From Mycteria americana (Eukaryota; Chordata; Aves; Ciconiiformes; Ciconiidae), in assembly GCF_035582795.1 (NCBI RefSeq), contig NC_134367.1:53041562-53105561 (forward strand): a stretch of DNA of 64,000 nucleotides, given 5' to 3'. Both the position numbers and the translations under genes were made by a program. The notes under the pieces are model-generated. The model was not told the origin of the DNA, did not search any database, and worked only from the letters and a program-made list of their open reading frames with translations. Below, piece after piece: positions 1 to 12,200 of the stretch (position 1 is the stretch's first letter; the number at the start of each line of letters is the position of its first letter).

Positions 1-3000
1 ATATAATCATGCAAAGCATCCTAATTATTGGAGACCAAAGCTTGTACCTTTTTTATATTGCAGAATTTCAATCCCCACTTTACATGAGTGAGGTTTAAAA
101 GAATTGAATCTTAAAATGTTAGAGGTGGAGGGGGGGGACTTGGAGGTGTCAAAAAAACCCCAAACCAATCTGTAAAGCAGAGGTCCCTTTAGGTTCACTG
201 GGACTTGTGCTTCTGCACCTCATAAGTACTTCTAAAAATTTCATTTAAATATTCATAGTATTGTTAATTAAAGTTACTACAAAATGCTGCCTTCATTACA
301 AAAATGATGTTAACAGCCTATGCTGTTCTTGTCTGGAGTATTTCTGTAGAACATGTTACTCAGTATTATCTTCTATTTGGGCAATGCAAAAGGTGTTGAG
401 AAAGTGTGGTAAAAGCCTCTTGTTTCCTATTGCTTTGTTATGAAAACTTAGTATTCATCACAGATCTTATATTTCATGTGTTTGAGTTTTTAACCAAAAA
501 CAAAGCTGCTTTTTAGCACTGGTGTAATTCGAAATCATTGTGATCAGGTATCTTGATGTAATTGTGGCATCTTCCTGACTTGCTGCTCTGTATCTATATA
601 AATTATCTGGGACATAATATAAAATAATTGTTAGTTAAGTTTTAGAAATGATGCAGAAATAGTATAACAATACTATGGATTAATACCATTTTAAAAATGT
701 ATCTGTACATAAAAATCCAAACCCTCATATTTGAGTAACTAAAAGTGTAAATTATGCTCACGAATATGAAGGACAGCATTAAATAAACAAACAAACCAAA
801 ACCCAGAGACTTCAGGGAGAGGGTATGATGAGTGAATAATTGTTTAGGAGTGATTACTATGTTAAAAACAGCTAGTGAACGGGATGTCAGACAAGATGGA
901 AGCAGAGTTAGGGGTAAGCAAGCTATGCTGGCATGATGATGTTGGAATAATGAACTTATTTCTGATGCCAGTGCTTGTTTTACAGCAATGCTAAAATTGG
1001 AAAGAAAGGCTTCAGAAAAAAATGTCTTTTCAGAAAAGGTAAAAAAAAAAAAGTAAATTGATGCATGAGAATTCTGTTAGCATCTTTACTGTTAGCTTGT
1101 ATCTATGGGAGAAATGTCTAGTAGAAAATGCTCTTTATTGGACATAAGCATAAGAAGATTGTGTCCTAAAGCTAGATAAGATGCAGTTAAAATGAAAGTA
1201 AAGTTCAGACTGTTATTAGTGAGGCTAACTAACCATTAAGAAACTTATTTAGAGATATACTGGATTCTATGTGCCCTGAGGTTTTAAAAATGAGGTTAGC
1301 TGTCTCCCTTAAAAAAAAAAAACCCACAAACAAAAACCAACCCAAACCAAAACACAAAAAACCCAACACAAATAGCAATTATTTAGTACATTTATGGAAA
1401 AAAAAAAAAAAAAAGGAATAATGTAGGAACAGTTGCTATTCAGAAAACTAGGAGAGAAGAGCGCTCAATATTCAATTTTATTTTGACTGAGTAAATGTAA
1501 ATAAATTTTCATAACAAAACTTAATTTTAGGTGTGAAAGCCCGTTCATGGGAAACCTGCTGAACTCATATTTTGATGACCTAATTCATGCCAGATTTAAT
1601 CTTGTTGGGGGTAGATTCTAAAATTAAAATACTAGCGTAGTTCAAGAAAACCCTTAAATCCCTCAGATGTATCCCTCTCTTGAGAACAGTTCATAGAGTA
1701 CTTTTCATAGAGTACATAGACATTGCTCTCCCATCCTGTAAACAGAGTAATTGTCTTTTTTCCATTAAATGTTCTCAGGGTAAGCTTCAGGAGAAACTGG
1801 GTAGAAAGAGGTTCACTTAAAATGGCAGTGTGAAATTTCCAGTCCTACTTGATGCTGTAATTTAATACACCAGATCTTGAAACCAAGACTAATTTTGAGC
1901 AAAGGGTTGGTTTTGCGTATGGCTGACACGTCTTTTCAGTAGGTGTGAGATCCTTGTAAATCTTAATATATTGAGCAAAGAGTCTGAAATAACGAAAACC
2001 CTTCAGGTTCTTATTTACATCTAAGCTATGCAAGAATATACAATGAATAATTAATAAATAAAGTATTGTTGGATTTATTCTGGCTACATGTTAAAGGACC
2101 TGTACAAGTCTCAAACGAAGACTTCAAATTAACACACTCTTAGTCAGAATTTCTTTCATCCAGATCTTTGTCTGTTCAGCATTAGCATTTAACATTTTTT
2201 TCTAAGTTTACTTTCAGCGACCATTTATGGACATTCCTGAATTGTTTCTCGAGTCAAAGACGACATAGCCATTCTGTGGCCATCCTTCAGGGTATATTCA
2301 GTATCAGATGAGGTAGACAACTGACATTTTTCTCCTTTGGGTCTTCATGTATGATGTCTGGGCATATACATTCCCCCCTTCCCTTTGGAGACACTGGATT
2401 ATCAAAGCTGATGCACGCCATATTGGATACGGATAGTACTTTTCAGCCTTCCTTTCTCAAAATTCCTCCCTGCATTAAACCTTTGAATAGCCATAGCCTG
2501 ATAGACTAGGCAAGTTTTTGTGAAATGGGAGGTTGAATCAACTCACAAGAGTGCTGAAGGCAGTTCTCACACATACTAGATGAATGCTTTGATCACACGC
2601 TTATGATGTAAAAAATGGACACTACCATTTTAAAGCAAAAATGCCCTACTTAGTAATTTTTGCATCAGATAGTCCATGCCAAAGGGACAGGAGATGCTTC
2701 CTTGCAGCCCCAAAGGAAGTATCTAAGGGTGGGAATCAATGCTACTATCCTTAGGCTCATCCTCACGGGTTAGTTTAAGCAGCTGGGCTCTCACTGCTGA
2801 CACAGGGCAGCTCCCTGCTTCGCTGCTTGCTGCGCAGGAGCCCGCGCGGAGGGGCTCGGCCATCCTCTCTGAGCAGGGAGCAGGGCTGCTGCCTTGTCTG
2901 GGGCCTGATTCCCCTCCGGGGAGCTGGAAGCGTTACAGAAGCTGACTTTTAGGCATCTTAACTCTTCTGTCGGAGCTGACCCTCTGATATTAAAAGAATG

Positions 3001-5390
3001 TGTGTGTACGTATATATAAATACAATGTATTTTGACCAGGGCATACACAAACATTCTGCATTTAACTGCAGGAACTGTAGCACTGGAATGTGGGAGACAG
3101 CTGAGGAAGAAGTAGTTATTTTTGTTTGTGTGTTTCACTGTTGACAAGCACAGCACCATTACAGTTCCAGCCAGCCAGTGAGTTTCTAGTCACGTAAACT
3201 TTGGCGTATGTATGGCAAAGACAGTATGCCTTTTAGTCTTATATACATATTGTGTCACATTTTTAATGTTTCAGAACTGCATATGCTAAGATTAGAGTGA
3301 TTTTTATACTAAAATGTGTGCTAATATTGGTAACACTGACATGTTTAAGTATCTTTATAGACATCATATTTTGTATGTTGTTTTTGATATTAAAGGATAT
3401 ATGTTTTGCTAGCCGCCTTTAAAGTTCTGCTTTGTTAGAAGGATAAGAAATGAATGTCTAATGTTTTTCATGGTGCTACAGCAACTGTGATCAGTCTCAA
3501 ATTATTCTGAATAAAATGGTAGTTCTTAAGTGCCCCATTTGTTACTGCATGCATCATTTTTAGTCTTGTTCTCCTGTAAAACCTGTCATTTTTTAAGAAT
3601 AATTTTGTGTTATATTCTGTTATAAAGACTTTTATATAAAAGCCTTTACAGCTTTTATTACCACCATGTTCCAATTGGAATGTCCCCATTACATTTGCTC
3701 CTAAATTAATATCTGGTGCAACCCATTTCATTCTGATGGCACTGACTATCCATTTTAAGACCAACAGTTTATAAACCTATACTACTGACTTCCAGAGTTA
3801 CGTGCCTCTGAAAATTTTATCATCTACTCTATTTTCCATTCTGGGGTTTAATATCACACTTAGAGAACAGTTGCATTCACAAAAGGCAGAAGTAAAATTG
3901 AGGAAGGGAGAGAAACTGTTGGAATAAACTTCAGTGGTGTTTTTTAAAAGAATTCTGTATGTTTTGCTTCATGAACTTCCAGTGTAATTCAGTGGACCTT
4001 TGATCATTTACTGGCCTACTACCAATTTCACCTTGACATACCTTGGCAGTATGAAGTGTTTCCTCATTGACAGCTTCAGTAAATCACAGGAGTTCATTCA
4101 CCTTTCCTTTGTAGTAGGGCCAAATATTTCCTTTTCTTTAATAAATGTATCTGACGATAAGGGGGAAACATTCCCATTCCACCTGGGGTTATTCTGTAGA
4201 CTGCTTGTATTTCAAATTAAAATTTGAAAAAGATGCCTGAAACCTATATAAGAGCCCGAGTGCTGTTGCCATTTGTACGCTCTCAAGGCACAAGACCTCT
4301 CTAAGTATGTAAAACAAAAATGAGGAGAAGCCTGTGGAATACATTTCGAACACTTTTGCACCTTTTTAAGGAAGCTATTTTTATGCCGGTATTTATCATG
4401 GAAGCTAATTAACAAGGCAAAATACTAACACCTAGAAATGCAGTTTGACTTGTGTATGATTTTCAGAAAAGAAATACTGTTATTTTATACTTGAAATTTA
4501 TTTGAAATACTCTCTACCTATGGGAATATGAACAGAAGCCCAGCAGCATGCTGCAGACATCTGATAATAAGACTTTGCACGTGTTGCACAGATATTAACA
4601 TGGCTGTGAACAATCAGATTTAAATTTTATCTTACATGGGTATTTGTTGTAGCTAGATTTTTTTTTTTTTTGTAATGCGTACATCTATTCCCTCAGGTTA
4701 TCCTGAACTGGAGCTGTACCTGCAACATGCTAACCAGTGCCAGGAGAAAGAGGATTAGGTTGCTGCAATCTACATACAGTGGCGGTTTTATTCTAGCATG
4801 TATTTCTGTTCTGAATGACTCGGAAAACAAAACAAAACAAAAAATCCGACTTGCCTTTGAGTTGCTTGTCAGGCTTAAAAATAGCAAGTGCTCTGAAAGG
4901 TAAACCTTTCTTACAGAGAGTAGCGTCTCCGCGCTGAACAGCAATAATGAAATGAAACACTTTGAAAAGCCTGTGAACTACTCTTGGCAAGTAGTAGAAG
5001 TTTATACAAGAGTGTTTTAATATAAGCCAAGAGGAGCCCCAACAATATGTGTGTCTTGGCAAGCTTTGCAAGCGTGACATGGCACAGGCACGGCAGAGGA
5101 CAAAGACCTTGTACGAACGCCAAGTTGTCTGACAGGTCCAGTACAGTTTGAGTTATGTCGTAACACAGACTTGGAAAGGGGAACGAAAAAAAGCACCTGC
5201 TTCGTGTCTGACCCGGTGGCCAGTGACCCCCTCGTACGAGGAATGCAGTGAGAGCAAACTGACTTAATATTAAGGAGCTTCTGTCAAAAAAAGTATGAAA
5301 AATGACTTTGAAAAATTTATCTGCAGTGCTCACTGAGATAATTAGAATCTTTTAGATCTATTTAAAAACTTGATTATTATACTTTTTTTC
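1..5390. other. Non-coding upstream region; no gene seen
   Basis: AT-rich sequence with no recognisable protein, RNA gene or intact mobile element on either strand. Short open frames here show no domain and no splice context. It holds A-rich low-complexity tracts (1311-1375 and 1398-1414), a T run near 4660-4672, and overlapping AATAAA hexamers at 2053-2062. In human the gene before MFSD4B on the same strand is SLC16A10, so part of this may be the long 3' UTR of that gene, but no SLC16A10 coding sequence is visible and this is only inference. Confidence 0.5.
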
Positions 5391-5446
5391 AGGGCGGCCT
5401 GCACGTAACCCCCCCGCTTCTGGTTTTGTACGGGCACTTTTAATTA

Positions 5447-5451
5447 ATTGG
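5447..5451 (-). promoter_or_regulatory. Inverted CCAAT box
   Basis: ATTGG on the plus strand (CCAAT on the minus strand) at the left edge of the CpG island, about 375 bases before the MFSD4B start codon. A candidate NF-Y site by sequence only. Confidence 0.35.
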
Positions 5452-5654
5452 CTCGGCCATGTAACGGAAGCGGTACGGCACGAGGCTGTAGCTATCTGCA
5501 GCGTGCAAGCGCGGGCGTTAATGGCCCCAGCAATACAAGTCTTAAAAACCCGGCCGACTGCTCAAAAACTGGTCAAAAAAAGGCAAAACGCGCGACGGCA
5601 CACGCGGAGCCGCCGCCCCCTTCCGCGCCCGCCCGCCGGCGCGGCAACGGCTGT

Positions 5655-5673
5655 GGGCGGGGCCTCGCACGTG
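5655..5673 (+). promoter_or_regulatory. GC box followed by CACGTG E-box
   Basis: GGGCGGGGC at 5655-5663 is an SP/KLF-type GC box, and CACGTG at 5668-5673 is a palindromic E-box of the type bound by MYC/MAX or USF. A second identical GC box lies at 5751-5759. These are sequence matches; occupancy is not known. Confidence 0.45.
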
Positions 5674-5714
5674 CCGCGGCCACACCCCCGCCCGGCGGCG
5701 CGGCGCGGAGCACG

Positions 5715-5730
5715 CCGGGAGCTGCAGTCC
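5715..5730 (+). promoter_or_regulatory. Probable ZNF143/THAP11-type promoter motif
   Basis: The sequence CCGGGAGCTGCAGTCC resembles the known vertebrate CpG-promoter element GGGA(A/G)TTGTAGT, differing at the two T positions where C is tolerated. It lies about 100 bases before the MFSD4B start codon, where this motif usually sits close to the transcription start. Assignment is from motif memory only. Confidence 0.4.
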
Positions 5731-5742
5731 CCCCGCGCCGCC

Positions 5743-6206
5743 ATGCGAGGGGGCGGGGCCGGCCGTCCCGCGTTCCCCCGCGGGCCGCAGCGGCCGTTGG
5801 CGGCGGCGCCGCGGCGCGAGGAGCCATGGCCGGCGGCGAGCGGAAGAAGCACGTCCGGTTCGCCGCCCCGGGGGAGGCGGCGGCGGCGGCGGCGGCGGGG
5901 CCGCGCCTCCCCGCCGCGCCGCACGCGGAGGTGTCCGTGGTCGGCGGTGGCGGCTGGCGATGCGGCCGGGGCGGGGAGGGAGCCGCGCTGCGGTGGTGCA
6001 TCTCCGGGGCGCTGTGCGCGGCCTTCCTGGGGCTGGTGAGCGCGGGGGGCGGGCGGCTCGCCGCACCTGCGGCCCCTTCCCCTCCGGCCGCCGGCGGGCC
6101 CCGAGCCGCTCGGCCGCCTCTCGCCCGGCCGGGGCCGCGAACCGGCCGCGGGCGGGGGAAGGCGGCGCGCGAGGTCACCGCCTTTACAATGTCTTGCAGG
6201 GGATGA
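5743..6206 (+). other. Overlapping upstream reading frame on MFSD4B mRNA
   Basis: An ATG at 5743 in good context (CCGCCATGC) lies 83 bases before the MFSD4B start, in a different frame. In spliced mRNA the frame runs through exon 1 to 6035, crosses the junction to 6200 and stops at TGA 6204-6206, giving 99 codons that overlap the true start. It would be translated only if transcription begins upstream of 5743. The peptide is Arg/Ala/Pro-rich and looks like a by-product of G+C-rich DNA. Confidence 0.4.
5826..6035 (+). CDS. MFSD4B: MFSD4B exon 1 (coding part)
   Basis: Encodes residues 1-70: a basic start (MAGGERKKHVRF), a seven-alanine run from GCG repeats (5877-5897), a glycine-rich stretch, then the first membrane segment (ALRWCISGALCAAFLGL). 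It ends in phase 0 at donor GTGAGC. Intron 1 is only 164 bases and very G+C-rich. Confidence 0.9.
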
Positions 6207-9200
6207 GCATCGCGGTGGTGGGGCCCACCTTCCAAAACCTGGCCGCCAACGTCCACAAGAACGTCAGCGACATCTACTACATCTTCGTGGGCCGGTCCCT
6301 GGGCTACCTGGGCGGGTCGGTGCTCGGGGGGGTGCTCTTCGACTCCATGAACGCCCACCTCCTCCTCGGTGAGTGCCGGGCCGCCCGCCCCGGCGGCCGC
6401 TGCAGCCCCGCGCTGGCCTAGAGTCGCTGGCCGTGAGGGAAATCCCGCCCGCCGAACCCCGCCGGGCCAGCTTTCGCCTCTCTCTGGCTGTCGCAGCCTG
6501 CCAGGGAGACGTGCCGTCTTTCTGTGGCGGTGTCGAGACGTGGGAATGGGGGCCTGTGGCATGCGGTGCCGTTCCCGTAAACCACCGCACTGGTGCTGCC
6601 GCTCGCTGTCGCGATATTCTCTTCTGTTGGTTTTCTGACGCCGTGTGTCCGGGCATTACTGCTGTACAGCGTTATTTCCAAGTGGGTGGGCTCGCTGGGC
6701 ATATTAATAGTGGTGACTGGTTTTGAACTGACAAAACCTGTTTGAATTGACCAAAAGGTGCCTTTGGTTTGGACAAAAAAAGTGCAGTTGGATTTTTTTT
6801 TTTACTTTATATCAAGTAATATGCTTAGTATAGGTCCTCTTGGAACATACGGGCTTCTATAACGTCACTATATGAAACGCATAAACAAAAGAGGGGAAAC
6901 TGTTTTGGCTTTCATTTGCACACAGCGGAAACCACCAGCAGTCCTGCTGAGGGTGCACTTCTGTGGGCAGAGCTTCGTAAAACCCTTCCCTCTCTTAAAG
7001 CTCAGCAGAAGTGATCGTCTTCGTGTACTGGACAAAAGTACAGAGATTTTGACTTAATCAAATTAGAACTTAATTGAGGGCCTTAATCAAATTAGAACTT
7101 ATTTAAAGTGGAAAAACATTAAATACCACCTGTGATGGTGGAAACTTGCTGCTCAGTTGCTGCCTAGCTATGACGATGTTTAAACTCTATAGGAACCACT
7201 GTTTATGGTCTTAAGAGTTTTCTGGACACGTGGAAACTCTGCTGTAGGAGCACAGGACTGGCTTCGTCCTGGCAGAGCAGGGCTGCTCGGCCATCAGGTC
7301 GCCAAGAGCCACGCTCGGCATCCAGAAGTGAGGCGCTCCTTTCGGAGTCACGTTAGTGTCTCGTTCAGGTAGAGATTCTCGGAGCACACCTAAAATAGTG
7401 GAAGCCCTGTCTTTTTTTTTCTTTCAAGCACAGTAATGGCAGTATGTGCCCTCGTGCTGTAAGTTAGGGACTAAAGCAGATACCGGGGCTCGCTCTTTTC
7501 CTTCTCCTTCCCATACTTTTACTCGGGGAGATTCAAACAGAACTGTCTCCCCTGAGGACCGTGCTGTAATCACAGGGTCAGTTCAGAGAATGTGAGAAGA
7601 TGCATTTTCCATTGCTAGTGTTTAAACTAAGTCTCTTCTTATCCCTGTGTGCCTGTCTCTGCTATTGGGAGTAGTCATGTCATATAATGTCTGTCTGTCT
7701 CTTCTCTCTTTCCCCCCCCTCTTCTTGTCTTCATCTTCCTGGATCAGTTCTTATTTGCTCTTGTTCTGAGATGTCTTTATTTGGCCTCTTTCCTGTTCTT
7801 TATTCCTCTCCTCCAGAACACCTGTAAAGTGGGTTTCCTTCAGCCTCCTTGTACATCTGACAAGGTCAGAGTTGTCTATGTCTGACATTTGAGACTTTAC
7901 CTTCCATAATGGAATTAATATACCTGTGGAAGCGAGTGTTAACTCGAAATAGTTTAGTATTTGCTTCTTTTCCTGAAGTATCAGACAAGATAGCTGTCTG
8001 TCAGCAATGCTTGGAAAACGATTTGTCTCCTAATCCTTTACAGTTTGGTAGCGCTTGTGGTAAACGCACAATTTGAACTACTGAATCTTCTCTCATTTCT
8101 ATCATCTGAAGGCTGCTTGTAAGAGATTTTGGCTCCCGTAGTTTTACCTTCCATCTCTCAACTGCTGAAACTCTGCTACTGTATAGAGAAAAAATTGAAG
8201 ACATAATCTGTCTTTGTCAGGGAAGCTTTTAAGTACCAAGTCGTCAGGTGAAGAGCTGAAGTGGGCAACTGAGAACTTGCTGAGAAGTCACTTTTCAGCT
8301 CTGAGCCGGGTATCTGAGAAGCTGTACTTAATACACACCCCATCTTTAGCTGCTTCTCTGCTTCTCATGCAGCTCAGCATGCCAGCCTTCAAAAATGTTT
8401 CGAGACATGTATTCCAAGTACCTCGCTGGGGCTCTGGGGTTCTGGATATTTATTTTTCCCTTTGTTGTTGTTGTTTTTGTTTGGAATTAACCTAAGTTCT
8501 TAATTACATCAATCCCCATTAATCTTTAAGTAGCTGCCCCACCTATGATCCAGCATTGATTTGAAAAATAATAGAGACATCTAAACTGGTACAAGCTTTC
8601 TAAAAACCTAATACTGTATAGTCAAGATATCAATTGCAGATTATTTTATTGTGAAGGTGATTATAAGCATAGAATTTAATTGCTGAACTTCCTCCCAAAT
8701 TGTAATAAAAATAATTTCCATCTGCTAAAAAATATTTTTTGAAATGGCATGTTGTAATTGTAGTTAATAATAGCAAAACTAATACAGTTAATGAATTGCT
8801 GCGAAATTTATGATGAGAGATTTTGTAGTTCTGTCTCTTAAAACTCTAGAAATCCCTTGGAATACATCCCTTGGGTGAGAACAGAATATAAATGAAAGTC
8901 AGCATTTTTATATGGAAGCCGCTTGTTGGCCAAGGTGCAATCACTTTATAGGATTTTAAGGGTTTAGTGATTTGGGTTCTTTTAAAATGGAGCCAAATTT
9001 AATGCTCTGTAGTTCTCAGAGGAAAAAATTCATACTGTTCAAAACCACATTTTACTTCTTTTGTGGTAAAGTAACATTTCTAGATCAGAAATTTGCAGAA
9101 GATACTGAAATAGCACTTAAAAGTCTGCAGAAGAAGGCCTCTCAGTTTTCTAGCAGCAGATGCTACTCCCTTTGCAAACAAAGCTGTAGCAAAACAGGTT

Positions 9201-12200
9201 TTTCATGTAGTGTTTACATTCTGATGAAATTCCTTTTTTCTAAGTGAAAAATGATTCTGTTCAACTTTGTAGCTGCTTCTGCTAATCATGAATTGAGGTA
9301 GTTAGGTTACATTATCTGTAGCTTTAATAATTATGAATGTATTTGTATTTCTTGGTCTTCTGTATGTTTTGTAGTTTAAATGGAAACTGTAGTATGTGGG
9401 TTTTTTGTTTTGTTTTTTTAACCTTTCCAGCATTATCCATGTTTGGAACAACGGTTGGTCTTTATGGGATCCCCTGGTGTAAGAAATCCCTGCTGTTAAC
9501 TGTCTTAATGTCAGTTATTGGAGCTTCCATGGGAATTCTAGACACAGGTAAGGGACCACGTCGTCCAATAGTTCCTTCACCGAACTAATTGGAAACTTCA
9601 AGCTCACAAAAACTGTTCTGGTATTTCATGTGACATGTCTTGAATTAAAAGAGGGGGAACTGTTTTACCTGGCCGGGATTCTTGGATTATTCTGGTCCTG
9701 AGACTTCTAGTGTTTGTGTCTCTGTGACAGGCCTTCCTTAAGGGGCTTGGGGAGCTGGGTGTCTCTTGCTTCCTGGAGAAGATCAGTATGTGTTTTTCAG
9801 TGGACAATTAACAGGCGTAAAGAAAGTGCTACGTGCTCTTTAAACAGTGTTTTCTTTAAATTACTCATCTACAGGAAGCTAGTCGGGTTACGGTTCATTA
9901 GTGATAGCTGGAGCTAAGTTAGTCCTGAGCAAGCCCTGGTGTTTGAGAGATTCTCTCACTGTCGCTGTCTTGGAGAGTTGGCCACCTAAACGTGGCCAGG
10001 TGGCGTTTGGGGATTCACAGCAGGCATTTACTGCCATAGCTCACTCATAGCAGCATGTCATCCGTCTCCCTGAATGAAGGGATATTTGCTGCCCTTGGCC
10101 AGCCTCGCTTAGGTGTTTGGGAGTACAAATTTATTCTATACACCAAATTGTAATTCTGTGGCATGTACATACTGCAAACATCCTGGAAAAAAAACCAAAC
10201 CGCTTTTGCTGGAAACCTGTTGAAAATCAATTCCTTAGTAGAGGCTCCTTAATGGAGGAAGATGTACCTGTGAAGTTACAGAGCAAATGCCTACAGGTGT
10301 GGTTGGAAAAGTCACTTATACCAGAGGTATGAAAAAGAAACTCTCACAGAAATTAGTTCATTGGACGTGGCCTAGAAAGGATGAGTGAGAGAGAGCTGGC
10401 TGTAGCAGGCAGCTTGGATCAGGAGGTGAGGCCACAGCAAAAGACCTAAGCGCACTTAGAGACGAGCGGGTAACGCTGGCATACGTGCAGATGGGGATCA
10501 GGAAACAACCAAAAATAGGTCAATGGTGGAGCGTTTTGGTGTTGCTGTAGAAGGTGCTGGTGAAGCCGCAACAGGCGGCCACTCAGCTGGCACCTCTCCA
10601 GTGACTTGCCAGCAGTGTCCAGACTTCTCTGGCTTACTGAGGGAGCCTGTGATTACTTACTAGCCAGCAAGATATGACTGGATCCAGTTGACCAGCTTCA
10701 GGGCAGGCTTATTTCTGAGAAAGAGCTGGCTAATGAATTAGCCCAGCTATCCAAACAGCTCTGGAAGCATCCCAGCCAGAGCCTGGTTTCTGACACAGAG
10801 GAGGGATGGCTGCACATGTGAACCATCTGCCCTAATCCTGTGGAGCTTGAGGGAGCTCTGTTAACACTGAAGAGAGCGTGATACGGGATCCAGTAGTGAA
10901 AAAGATGTTTTTTCCTGGCACAGGTTATGCTTAATAACCTGAGTGCAGAGGTGTATTTGTTGCCTGTGGTAGGATCGTTATACATGGCGCTTGGTTTAAA
11001 AATTCTTCGTATGGGAAAATCCTGTCGGCTTATTGTAAAAATGCCTTCAGTGGGTGGGTGTGCTGCTTGGAAGTCAGACCTTTGAGGCAGGGAGACTTCC
11101 CAGCAGGAGAAACTAAGAGCAAGGCAGTAGAGTGTAGCTGAATTAATCTGGAAGAGTGTTAGTGCTGCGTGACAAGGGTTGCTGTACTGTAGCACGGGAA
11201 TTTAGTTACTGTTCTTATTTTCCTGCATTCTTCTCGGGGACTACTTAAAAATGTCTCTCTGAGATCTTATTTTCTAGCATTATTGTTGCCCTAAGGGTGT
11301 TCTAGTTTGGTCTCTGCAGCAGTATTATTGTAAACCTTTCCGCTTCTGGAAAGTCATTTGAACGCAGTTGGGGTAGTCCCAGCCCATCAGAAGCAAGCGA
11401 TTCTTGATGTTTCCTGGGATGTTGTTTAATGAGGCCTCTGATTCTTAGCGTTGGGCATTGTTGCTTTTAAAACTTACAGAAATGAGAAGCAGTTAAATTT
11501 GCTCTTTTGAAAAAAGGTTGAAAAATGCTGCAAATTGTCAAGTAGGGTAATTAAGTACAGCCATTGTTGCTGGATTAAGCCAGTGTGTGGCTCTTCATTC
11601 TGACTGCTGTGAATACCCTCCTAAAGCTCAAGTAATCACGTGGCTTTAAGGTGCTTACAGGCAGAATTTCAGTTAACTACAGTTTTGCACATTGTATTGG
11701 CTAAACCTGGCATTATTGCAAATTGAATTAATAACACAGGTTATGGTTTGGTTTGTCTTTTTTTTTTTTTTTTTAACCAGTATCTGCTTTCAGGCTAAAA
11801 TGACTGAATCCTCTCTCCGATCTGCAGGTGGCAATGTACTGGCACTGAATACCTGGGGAGCAGAGGCTGGGCCGCATATGCAGGCCTTACACTTCAGTTT
11901 TGCTGTCGGTGCGTTTGTGGCTCCAATCCTGGCTAAAATGGCCTTGGGAGGCTCTGAATCTAAAGACCTTCCGGTAGCTGAAAAGACAAATCAGTCTGTC
12001 CTGAGGCCTGTGCCAACAGCATCAGCTGCATCAGCTGTGTCAGCACTGAAACACCATCTTGGTGCGGATTTTTTGTGGTCCTATATTGTCATAGGGACCT
12101 ATCTTCTGTTTGTTTCTTTCTTCTTTTTTATTTTGTATTCAAAGGGCAGCTCAGCTCGAGACAAATCAAAGGCTTCTTTGCAGAAACGCATGTTTGCCAA

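Larger units (their letters stand above)
5390..6560. promoter_or_regulatory. CpG island covering MFSD4B promoter and first two exons
   Basis: Base composition changes abruptly from AT-rich to very G+C-rich with abundant CG dinucleotides, and returns to AT-rich after about 6600. The island contains an inverted CCAAT (ATTGG, 5447-5451), GC boxes (GGGCGGGGC at 5655 and 5751), a CACGTG E-box at 5668-5673, and the first two MFSD4B exons. No TATA box is seen near the start codon, which fits a dispersed CpG-island promoter. Confidence 0.85.

Noticed and set aside
1-600. Possible last coding exon of SLC16A10
   Set aside because: Synteny would allow it, but no frame in this stretch resembles a monocarboxylate transporter C-terminus.
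4911-5333. Minus-strand open frame of 140 codons upstream of MFSD4B
   Set aside because: No recognisable domain and no splice or promoter context; a long frame is expected by chance at this scale.
5448-5825. In-frame upward extension of the MFSD4B frame
   Set aside because: The sequence is G+C-driven and unlike any MFSD4B protein; the start at 5826 fits family and context better.
5542-6562. Several long minus-strand open frames across the CpG island
   Set aside because: They are Arg/Pro/Ala-rich, caused by high G+C content with few stop codons, and lie antisense to MFSD4B exons 1 and 2.
11692-11827. Open frame continuing upstream of MFSD4B exon 4
   Set aside because: It is intronic (T-run polylysine/phenylalanine type) and would break the join with exon 3.
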